64,000 nucleotides of DNA from positions 11,339,768-11,403,767 of the forward strand of contig NC_081337.1 in the NCBI RefSeq assembly GCF_022539665.2. Direction: 5' to 3'. The position numbers and the translations under genes are program-made. Of the stretch, positions 39,801 through 51,800 are shown piece after piece; position 1 is the first letter of the stretch; each line of letters opens with the position of its first letter. The notes beneath the pieces are model-generated. The model was given only the letters and a program-made list of their open reading frames with translations, did no database searches and was not told where the DNA came from. Source of the DNA: Daphnia carinata. Its lineage: Eukaryota; Arthropoda; Branchiopoda; Diplostraca; Daphniidae.

Positions 39801-42800
39801 TCAGCTAGTGATGGTCGCCGTGGAGTTGGGGCTTTCTCCGCGTTCTGACGTAACAACGTGATCGAATATGTAATCTAATAATGCGCTTCAGGTATGGCTG
39901 GGTACTTAGTATGGCCTTTGATTGGTTAGGAAAAACCAATACTTTCACAAGTCAATGATTAACAACTAACGACTTGGGAACGAAAGGTGGTGCGCACGAT
40001 TGCATGTCTTCAAACGGTGTTTGTAGCTTTAAAAAAAATGCTGTCGGCTTAAAGAAAAGTATGAAGATACCTAACTACGACGCACATAACCTCGAAACTC
40101 TTGTTTTGTTTGAGAAACTCATTCTAACTAGAACGATGAGTTAGTTGACCAGCTTATAGAATAAGTCTTATGAAGCGGCCCGACAGATATGGGATTTAAA
40201 CTAAACGAATTTCCGCTGTTTTCCCTCCCAGAAAAAAAATAAAACGAAATAATAATTACAAGAATAACAGCAGCAAACAAAAACAAAATAAATAAAAACG
40301 TAGGGCACACTGCACACCTCCCTATTCCCATCCAAACAAAAGAAACAAAAGGAAACCGATGAATTAAAAAGTTAAAAATTAATTTGCGACGATCCTTTAT
40401 CTGAAACGACACAGAAATTTTGTAGAAGTCCAACGTTAGAAGCGATCACACCGTATTAATATCGTTACAAAAAAAAATAAGTAAAGTTGGAAAAAGTTCA
40501 CTACGGAGCCGTGATCTATCACACCTCTATGGGATCCGCTTTAGCCAGGACGGGCCAATCGGGTATGGATTCGGCTAACGAAATGCGCCTTCGGCCAGCA
40601 CGTTCAATGTCCTACAGAACATTGAAGGCATACCATATCGTTATGCCAATGAATGTGCGCCAAATCTTTGAAAGTAAGTGATGAAAAGAGAAGTGATGTT
40701 GTTATGAGAGATGACAGGGCTCACCGATCATTGGTTTCTGAAAATTCTACAAATTTTCTTTAATTTTACAGGGATCTTGGCCACTTCCAAAGAGTTTAAG
40801 CATCGGTAGGTCGAGCTAGTGCCGACAAAAGATGCCAAACGTTCCAAAAAATGCAAAAATCCACGTAAAGGTTCTCAGATTCCCATAAAAATCAAGAACC
40901 CCTATTAAGATACGAGAATCCGATCAAGAATCCATATTCTTTTTTTCCATCAAACTTATTTAACCCTGATCTTATGAACGCTTCCAGTTCGCAAACAAGC
41001 TGCCCCGAATGGAATATCATTACACCCTTTTCCACCAATTGCCCGTAAAATTGCCAATACTTTTAAAAGCTCCAATTATGTTTTGCTGATATTCTGTCAA
41101 TTTTCTAAGGATCCAGTCATCTTAATGGGGGATTTTTATACTTTAGGACAAATATGTTTAATGTGAGAGTACCAGAAACGGTTCAATCGGCAAGCCCCGA
41201 GAAAAGGTTGGCTGTGTAAAAAAAGGAATGGAATCAGGGGAATGGAATGAGCTAGGGTCACCACCCGTAAAACATTGCTTAGTACAGAATTTACAGAGGT
41301 CTTTCATAATACAAATCAATTCCCATCTCTTTCTCCAATAAATGTCATTTTTTTTATTTAAAAAAAAAATACTAAATTTTACTTCTCATTCTTATCAGTA
41401 AATCAAAATGATTTCACGATCTACCCGGTTAATATAACTTCATAAATTGTAATGGAAGAAGATTGTCTGATTTGTATATCCATCTGCGCGTATTGTCAGC
41501 AAATTTTATCCAATTTATCTTGAAATCAACTTTTCCCATGGACCCCAAAATACCAACGATGAACCAAAGAAAAAAGGGAGGCATGAGGTAAAGATAGGTG
41601 GGTGTGCTGGATAACAGTTGGGTAATGGCTACTGGCAGGCACAAAAATGCATCAGACCTGATTTCTTCCCACGTGTTTTAAGATGAGGAGGTAATCGGCC
41701 AATGAGAGCCGACGTCCCTCGTTTGATGAATAATTCGAGTGATCGGATGGAGACGACGATTCCTTGCTTGGCAAATTCTTGAATTGATCACCGTCAAACG
41801 CGATAAGTTGTTTTCGACGAGAGAGAGTGAAAAAGCAGAAGACAAAATACAATAACTTCTTGTCTGACTAGAAAGTGAAATCAGGTTTGCGAAACTGGTT
41901 GTTTTGTCCCAATAATGTCATCATTGTCTCATTTCATGAGCAAACCAACGTCTTCACGTCACTTCACGTCACTTGACTACAGCCATGTGCCATACCTATA
42001 GGTATGACCTTACGTATTTACACGTACTAGGGATAAATCATCAGTCACACGACTTAAATACACGTTGACACTAACACTTTGGTACGTAATAAAGAAACGA
42101 AAGAGATACAAAAGAGGACAGAAAAAGAGAAGGAGCTGTTCAGGTGAAGTGCACCCTAAACTTGTTTGAGCCAACTTAAAATATCTTTACTCTTATTCCC
42201 GCATACGGTTAATCATGCAATCTTACCTTTTCGACTTTTTTCAGTTGTGGCTTCGGTGGCTCTTCGACTTCTTTGAGAGTGCCCCAGTCGGGATCTTCTT
42301 TATCCTTGCCCCATTTGGCATATTTGCGTTTTTTTAGCATGGCACGGAAGTCCATGCCACTTGCGTCTGCACAATAATAAAACCAGTTTAGTCAATCAAA
42401 TTTATGACGTTTTTATGGATTTTCACGGCCTTCCATCGCTCAAATACCAATCTACGTCATGCTAGCGGAAAAGTCGCAGAGGATCAATTTTTTCAACTTC
42501 TAATACAAACAAGCGTTAAAGGCAAACCCGTTTTCTCAAATTTCGCTGGTTGATTAGAAGTTTCAGAAAAGAAACCCCGAAAATAAGAGCTTAATTTTTT
42601 TACAGCTTTGAGAAGTAGATCAAAATAGAGTGAAACGGATTGTCCGAAATACCTGATACAAAAAGAGTCGTTTCGGCTGTGTCTTCTCCATGTTCGTTGG
42701 TCACAACGATTCGGTAATTCCCTTCGTCGTTCGGCTTTGTCTTGCGGATGCAAAGCGTTAAGGTGTTCGTTTCACCATCGGTAACATATTTGTAGCGTCC

Positions 42801-45800
42801 ACCATCCATGATCTCTGTGATACCCTGTGAAGAAGTCAACGTGTAAGAACTTGATGGCGATCGACCATTATAGAACAGGGTCTTTACTTTGAAGCAACGG
42901 AAGGTGGGTACTGGATTACCCTCCACACGAACAGTAATGTAGGCATTTGCGTCTGAAAAATGTTTAAATCATTGGCTTTTCCGTCACCCACATCAAGCAA
43001 TCAAACACTATGAAAACCTTCAACGGCTGAATAGTTTTCTTGAATATCGACAATAGATGGTGGACCAGGTGGACCCACTGGCCGGAGTGGTGTTGATGGC
43101 TTATCAATGCACTCGCCCACATCAGCCGTACTTGGGCGGCGGGCGTCAGTGCTGGTTCTTCGTTTCTGCGAAGATTAAAATGAAGAAACACGATGATTAT
43201 TGAGGAAAGCGAAATTTCATTAGTGTCGCGAGATCCACGGTTGTACAGTGGACGAATTGACGTGCCATCCCACTTGAGTACAATAAAAACATCGATGCCG
43301 TGCGATAGACGTGTTTATGAAATCCAAGTGCAAATCGTGCTGCACTTCTTAAAGCAGTTTATGACGAGGCGGGCGTGTGATGTTATTATGGTTGTTGACA
43401 TTTAGAAAGCGTACGTTCTATGGCATGCAGCTCAAAGACTTAAAGAATTGAAAACCAATGTGATTTTTCTGTTAATAAAATGGGTACACGAGCAAAATGG
43501 AGTTAGAATCACGGGCCTCAGGTAAACACCTCGTAACAAGCTGGCTTACTTCAATACTAATCAAACTTACTACCACTAAAACAGCAAGATCGGGAAAGGA
43601 GTAATTTGTGCAAAAAAAAAAACGTCCCCGCGAGAACCTTGGCATCAAACCTACTGTGCAGATATTCCACTCAAAATAGTACAGGGAAAATAATTCTAAG
43701 AAACGCCAACTCCTACAATTGCACATTTTGTGACAAAGGTTATGGTGAAGTGAGGTCAACTAAAACAGTGTCTATACTGCGCATATTGACGGAAGGGGAA
43801 CCGTCATTGGCGCACATACTGTACGGCACAAAAGAGTGAACGAGAAATACTTTTGTTTTCTATTTTTAAAATTAAATCTAACCTGTTTTTCATCCACTTC
43901 CCCTGGCCTAGCTTTTTTCTGATACACCAGAAGAAGAAGGAAAAAGAAGAAAACGTCGTTAAAGAAAATAGTATGAAATTGAACGAGAAATTACAGAAAA
44001 AAGCGTTGCGAACAGACAGACAAAACAATTTTGCCTATAAATAATTGTCTTTGTCGATAAAAAAAAGAAAACAGATAAACGGTTAAAGCAGAATGGACAC
44101 TTTTTGTATATAGTTCTGCAGCATGCGGAACGTGGCTGGAATTGTACATATGGTACAGTGCGCCGCGAATCTGCAAAAAAAGCGCATGTAAGCATTAGCG
44201 GCATTCACCATAATCATTTAAACGAATTCAGCTTTTTGGTTAAGGGATTGGTAGACATCCCATATCCACTGCGCTGTATCATTTCGAGTTTCTCGAAATG
44301 GCTATTTGACAAAATAGCGTATGGGCTAATTAACCATAACACCCTTTCTTGTCGCACCCAAATGAGAGCGAAGCAAGCTTCAAAACGTAAGCGATCAAAA
44401 AAGCTAACGTATGAATAACAAAAACAAAGCGGAAAAATTCGGCCAGAGAAATCACGTTTCGTTGGTGAACAGATGTCTCACCTCAGCAGCCAATTCACCC
44501 GGGCGTAATTTGATTGATTGCTGGAGGCAAAGCACCAGTCATCGAATTGATTGAAGACACGAACAAAAAAAAAAGCAAAATAAAAATAAAAATAAAAATA
44601 ACAAAAAACATAAAAAACAAAAACAAAAAATGATTAAAAAAAGAATAAAAAATAAAAATGAACACACAGAGATAGAGGCTGAGTGTGGAGGAGAAAGGGA
44701 GAGAGAAACAAATAACGAAGTACAGAAAATTTAGAAGGTTCCCACTACAGCACAAAGAGACAACTTGAATAAACACGCACATTTCTTTCAACGCAGAATT
44801 TCAATTGTAAAAAAAAATTTTCGTAGAATTAAAAATTTCGCAATATAACATAAATAATGTAAATTCCTCGACGAAAAATGTTAGTTTGCTTTTCTACTGA
44901 TAGATTTGTACTATAAGGATTTTTGTACTTCACAAAAACGAGCAGACAATTTAAAACGTACGACAGTGCAATTATGATGTCTGTCTTCCTAATTACGAGA
45001 GAAACTGAATGACTTCAGCACGTAGGGTAGATAGCATAAATAAACCGGCGAATAATGAACTTAACCAATAAGAACTAATTTTATAATGTAGTACCAGCTA
45101 ATTCATTAGCAAGTTAATCGTCTATATAACGCTTTACTCACACCCTAAACACGCTCTTCAAACTCTTGAAGTCTTCATCTTTACGACGCCTCGAAGAAAA
45201 AATTTAAATAACTTTTATATACAGACTTAGCTTAAAAACGTATGCGGTTCATACAACAGGTAAAAATGGAATCATGCGTTACGATTTCCAAGCAGATTGT
45301 ATTATTGTTATCATTAAAAACGCAGCATGCTTTCAAAATATTATCTTACCCTTCGGTCTTCTACGAGCTCGCCCGGACGTAGTTTTCTATGTTCCTACCA
45401 AACAAACTCCATATCACATGTGCAAAAATGCATTTGTTTCAACCATAAGGTGGAGACACACTTCATTCCCAAAACGAGTCGACAAATTTAGCTATTTTCT
45501 CAATCTAACATAGCACACGTAAGCTACGTGACACATTTGGGTTCCCAGTGAAATTAACCTATAACATGAACTACATTACAGAATAAAAAATATTAATTCC
45601 GCTAACATTTTTCATTCTAAAGCTGTTTGCAACTACGAGGAAGAGTCAATCACCGAAGATAGCTTTCAGCTACAGTACCAAGCCGACAAATGTACGCAAT
45701 CATTAAACGAAATAGGCTCACACGTGCTTGCAGTCCAAGGTATGTGCAAGATAACCTACAATATCTACTTTGCAAGCATGTATTATTGCGGTTCAACGGT

Positions 45801-48800
45801 AGTACTGTGTTTGATTAACAACTTCAAGTTTAGCGCATAATGTACTGACTTAAATTTTAAGTGAACTTAAGTACTTTAGAGCCTTATAGATCTATATAAT
45901 CGAAGAGTAAATAAACCACAGCCATCAATATGATACAGCCAAAAATTTAGTCAATAACAACCGAATGAAATGGATTGGCTTGTAGCCGTCTTTTTGTTGT
46001 TTTCTATCATTAAGCTATCTAGCCGTAATCCTTCTAGCGAACGTGTCCATGATTTACGTCTCTTTTTTCACCTCCAGGGCCTTTTATCAACTATTTTTGC
46101 TCAAATCTACGTTTCTGCATAATGTGACAGTATGGAATATCAAAAACGGTTGGTAATATCAAAAGCAGTGTAGACTTCGGAGACTCAATTTGAGATTTCC
46201 CAGTCTTGCCGGTATGTAGCTGTAATTATAACGCAAAGAACTGATAAGTGCTTTTTTGTGCCAACAAGGAACCGATCATCCAGTCTGAAAATCCAGTTTC
46301 CTAAAAAATCCAATTAATCACCAGGGATGTTGTTCTTATGAAACTACAAACACTTCTTAGCTGGCGTTCAACATGGGGTCCCATTAAGAGGATAATGTGA
46401 CACGAGTATAATCTAGAAATTGTATCAGCATTATTGCGTTTCGTAGTATCTCGTACCTCATCGGAGATGAGTAGACTAGGCCGACGCGGTTGGTCCTCGG
46501 GTGGAATGAGAGATCCTCGTCTGCTAGGCGGTCCTGATCCAGGTTGAATGGAGCCTCGGCGGCTTCCTCCTGGAGATTCCAGTTCCAAAACCTCGATCTT
46601 TGGAGCTTCTTTTTCGCGTAACTTCGTTGCCAGATCTTTGGGCAGCTCAGGTTTCTGTTAACAAACGTTTCATGTTTTACTTGTTGTTGCCAGAAAACCA
46701 AATCCGAACACTATTGTTGGCTGCATCAGCAGGTTGTTGTGCTGCAGCAGCTGGCTTCCTTACCCACTAGGCGTAATGCTATTCTTAGACATTAATGTGC
46801 TTACTACGTGAACACTACGTTGTCCCCCTCCCCTACACGTTTCGACGACTAAATTTATAATATTGGATTTTTTCTTACCTCCTCTTCGCTGGGTTTCACA
46901 GGTTTAAGCTTTTTATCCTAAGAAAAAAGAAGCAATTACTACCAAGTTCTATGTATGCAATGTGTCGAACATATAGATCTCACCTGTTCTTTGGGGGCGG
47001 TGTCCTCTTCTTTCTATGAAATTATAAAAGAAAAATATCATGAAGGGTTCTAACAGAGACGTACGATTAACATTATGGGTGACTCAGTGCTTGACAAGAA
47101 CAACAAAATTTACAAGAGCTTTCACAAATGAAATAATACACTGCCGTGCACAATTCATAAACATTCAGTTTTTCATGCGATTACCCGAAACGGATTACAT
47201 TTTCTAGACGACGTTTTCGTGCAAAAAAAAAATTAAAAAAATAAAATTGACAGCAAAATCGAAAGTATATGGCAGGCGTGCATAGCTGTAAAAATAAGCA
47301 AAACAACGATTATGCAGTCCGATTTGAAGCGTTTCCTCATATACAGTGTCCCAAAGTGCGATTTGTCATATTTGTACCAAAAATTAAATGACAACCGTAA
47401 AGCTGAAGAAGCGGAGATGAGATTGTAATTCAGTAGCAGTTTGATTATGGCAGCGAACAATTGTCCTAGTTGAAATCCTTGTTACGGTATTTTTTCTTAA
47501 ATGTTTTTTTCAACACAATTGCCTTTAGTTGAAATTGCTGGTGTTATCTGCCAACTCGTCTTTGTATTAACCTACCTTTATTCTGGTTGGTTTTAATAAT
47601 TTCTTTGTGTCGCTAAAGGTTTTAGCCGCGTCAGATGATGGTTTGGAAATTAATTTTTCATGCTTTCCAGCTGCGTCGGTGGAATGTGATTTGTCCTGGC
47701 CTTGAGGTTCGTCAATTTTCGGTACAAGAAGTGTTTGCATGGAAGTTGGACCCTCTTTCGGTTTGTGCGTCTTCTTTTCGTTCTCGTTCGGTTTATGTTT
47801 TTCATCGTTAGTTGCTTGGCTGTTGATGGGTTCTGCTTGCTTCGTACAATTATTCGTGGAATCCATTGCTTTTCCTTCATCCGATTTCAGATTGCTATTC
47901 GTGGGAACCCCAACTTTTTGCACGGGAACGCCCGGTTTAGCCAGCGGTTTCAGTTTGTCGGTCTCGTTAAGGGTAGCAGCCCCGTTTGAAAGGTCCTCTG
48001 ATTTCTCACGCGATGCTATTTCTTCTGCTTCGCCACAGGAAATGGAAGAGGCAACCTCGCGCCGACGGTCGGATGACACACTACCTTTTCTGCTTTGAGG
48101 TTGGCCGTCTTGAGTTGCTGTGTCCTGACGTCGCCCATCAACTGGTGGTCGAATAGAAGTTTCACCTATCAGTTCCTTGGTCGTTTGGTTATCCATGTTT
48201 GATTTCCGATCCTTCGGCACGTCTGCGTTCATCCTCTCAGAAGTATTACTTTGGTTAACCGATGAACTCGGAGGTTTCTCTTTTGCGGCCATTTCCAATG
48301 GCGTAGCAGAATTTCCATTAGGCGAAGAACGGGCACCCATCATATTCGGTTTCTTTTCCGTTGACGTTTCGTCAAGTTTATCCATAATTTTCTGTTGCTG
48401 GGGTTGAACCTTCTCTTGGTGCACTTCTTCCGGTACAAATCCGTCTTCACATTTCTGAATCAACGGTTTGGAACAAGCAATGAAGGTGACATGCAATTCT
48501 AATTACCATTTTGGCTTAAGGGGCAAGACAACTACACGATATCTATTTAGAAAGATGGTTCGGGCACAATGCTGATATCTAATAGTCGATCATTTGCCAC
48601 GCATTACTAAGGTAGACTGAGACTAATGGCTTTGGCGCTTACCTTTTCCTTCTTCTTCTTGCCTACGGGGGAGATAAAGCTATTAGCACCAGATAGATCA
48701 ACTTAAAAGATGAAAATTGTTTACTGATGACACTCAGTTGGGCAGTGCTCTCTTCTTTTCCGAACTCGTTAACAATCTGGCATTTGTAGGTTCCAGACAT

Positions 48801-51800
48801 CTCCGAATGAACTGACTGGATGTGCAACCGAGCTACGGTGCCGTCAAATGACATGCGCATTTCGCTGCTCTCTGCGATTCGTTTTTCTTCCCTTCATTTC
48901 AAAGAAAAAACCAACAAAAAACAATCCATTTGATAGGATCAATTATTGCATTCAAAAATTAGCAATACAACCTTGTCCAGGTAACTGTTGCCTTTGTGTC
49001 ACTTGTTTTCAGTTGGCATATCAATTCGGTTGATTTACCTTCTTCTACCGACTGGGAAATTTCCAATAAAAAAATTCACGTGTTACGCATAATTGCTATG
49101 ATCACTTTGTCCAAGCAGAGTAGTCTGTTACCATATTCTGAAGTGGCTTGGCTACAGTCGGCTTCGAACCTTCGACTTTTTTTAGTGTTGGCTTTTCTTT
49201 TGGGCTTGGTTCTTCTTTGGTCTTTTCCGCCGGTTTCGGTTTCACTACTTTTACCTCCTCTACCCGAGTTTCCTTCTTCTCTGCAGTTATAGTCGTAGTT
49301 TTCTCTTTTTCCTTCGTGCTCGTTTCCTCTTTGGTCTTTTCAGGCGACTTCTGTTTTTTCACCTCGGGTTTAACCTCTGGTTTTGCTTCGGGTTTTGCCT
49401 CGGGTTTGACTTCGGGTTTCGCCTCGGGTTTGGCTTCGGGTTTGACTTCGGGTTTCGCCTCGGGTTTGGCTTCGGGTTTCGCCTCGGGTTTCGGCTCGGG
49501 TTTTGCCTCGGGTTTCGGCTCGGGTTTCGGCTCGGGTTTCGGCTCGGGTTTCACATCATCTACAGGAATATCCTTGACTTCCACCGTTTTAGAAATGGCT
49601 TCACCTTTTTCGTTTTTCGCCACTAGCTTATAGACACCGCGATCACTTATCTGAGCTTCTGAAATCTCCAGTTGAACAGCAAATTCACCCTGCCAAAGAA
49701 AAACGTTTTTCATTTGCATTTTAAATGATAATTATTTGCCTTTTAATTATCTAGCATTATGTTCCAACATGGTTGATTTCATTTGGGGTTTTTCCCTACA
49801 CTTACCTCTGAAACTCTGTTGACATGAACCATGTGTTTAGAACTTTTCTGAACCACGCTCTGCTCCTTGTACCAAAGCACAGACGGTTCAGTTTGCGCCT
49901 TTACATGGCATTCTACCACAATGGTTCTCTTCTTTTCGATCCTGATGACTCTAGGAACATCAGGAATTACAGGAGCAACTAGGCCAAAATAAAAATTTTT
50001 AAACCAAATTGTCCATCATCTTTCATTTAACTGCTTTTCTCAACTGTTCCACTGATAAATTAAACAGAGAACTTACTTTCGATGTTTAGGTTTAGATTGG
50101 CATGAATTTCGCCATGAACGTTCTTGACCGTACATTTGTATAACCCAGCATCGTTCGGAGAGGGATCCTAGTAAATTGAAACGTACTCAGTTAGAGTACC
50201 AATCGTATTTGAAATCGTTGAGGAAATACGGTGGCTACCGAAAGTTCCAGTTTGATAATGTAAACATCCTTTTCTTGAACAACATTAATTGAAATGCGTG
50301 ATGACTCCTTGACAGTTACCGACTCCCTGGTCCAACTGATCGAGGGTTTTGGATCGGCCTTTACTCTGCAATGCATGATCACTTTTTTTCCATCTGCACT
50401 GGATTCCATTCGAGGCTTTTCAACAAAGCTAGGAGGGTAGCCTTCCGGTTCTGCATCTGCCTCGATGTTCAAATTGAGTTTGGCGTTCGATTCCCCGTGT
50501 TCGTTCTTAACGTGGCACTTGTAAGGCCCACCATCGACTTTGGACGGATCCTTAATATAAGAAAAAACCATTTCCACGTGTGAATAATTCAATGTAAACA
50601 GAAACGCATGACCGTGTAATTTTTGTTTACCTTGATCTGAAGAACCAATTCGTAGATGTCGCCTTCGAGGGAATTACACTTCATTTTAAACCGTGCAGAT
50701 TCGCTCACTTGTGTTGAATCCTTGAACCAAGTGACGACAGGAGCGGGTCTGGCTCGACATTTGCATTTCATGGTTATCAGCGTTCCAGTTTCATTCGGAA
50801 CAATTTTAGGTTTCTCGATGAATGTAGGTGCGATAGCATCCGATGCTTCTTCTTCGCCACCTTTATAGACATAATATTATTATTGCTACCGCCTACTATT
50901 TCTTGGCATAAGTGAGCTCTGATGACTTGAATCGATCATTCGACAGCCAATGTACAGGGCAGATGTGCACAATTTACCTTGAAAGTTAAGAGCTATGTTC
51001 GCGTTGCTCTCTCCGTAAGCGTTGCAGGCATTGCACCGATAGTTTCCTCCATCTTCTTTAGTAGGATTAAGAATCTCCAGTGCTAGAGCAAATGTGTCTT
51101 TTCCCAGTGGAGTTCGAGTCATCTTGACTCTTGAACTGTCAGCAATGACTTTATTACCCTGGAACCACGTTACTTCTGGACTCGGGTTTGCTTCCAAAAG
51201 GCACTCCATTATTAGCTTGTCGCCCTCTTGTTTTATAGTGGGTTTCTTAGGGAACCTCGGTGCTTTCCCTTCAGGAATTCTAAATTAAGAAGCAAAGATT
51301 TCTCACTTATTTGTTTTCTAATTACATACTATGCATATCAGGTAAGGAAAGCACTATCAAACGGATCAAGGATAAAGAATAGATAAACGACCCAATAAGC
51401 GACAACCTAGCGAAATCTTAGCAAAATATTTACGATGAATAAAACGAAGAATTTACTTGGGCTTGCCACTTCCTTCGAAGTTCAAGTTGATCGTAGCAAC
51501 TCCTTCACCATGGCTGTTCTTGGCTACTGCTTTGTATTCGCCCTCATCGGTAGCATCTACGCTAGCGATTTCGAGCGAAACTAAATAGAACAATTTTGCG
51601 TCCTGGATAACACTGATCTTATGCCGGCCACCCTCTTTGATTTGTTCTCCTTTATGAAACCTGAGAAACCATCGAAATGTTAACAACAATTGTTTATTTA
51701 TTTAGCTATCAATTCATAAAACAATAATAATAATAAATGATATAATAAAGATAGGTAGAAGATTGTTATCCAAGAAATTGTTAGTTACCATGTAATGGTA

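Noticed and set aside
44560-44660. A-rich AAAAATAAAA repeats
   Set aside because: Simple low-complexity intronic sequence; no unit structure beyond A/T runs.
45133-45180. Splice-flanked open segment '[14 protein letters not shown]' before GTGAGT
   Set aside because: It only reads open in a phase that does not fit its phase-0 neighbours; in phase 0 it gives a stop in the third codon.
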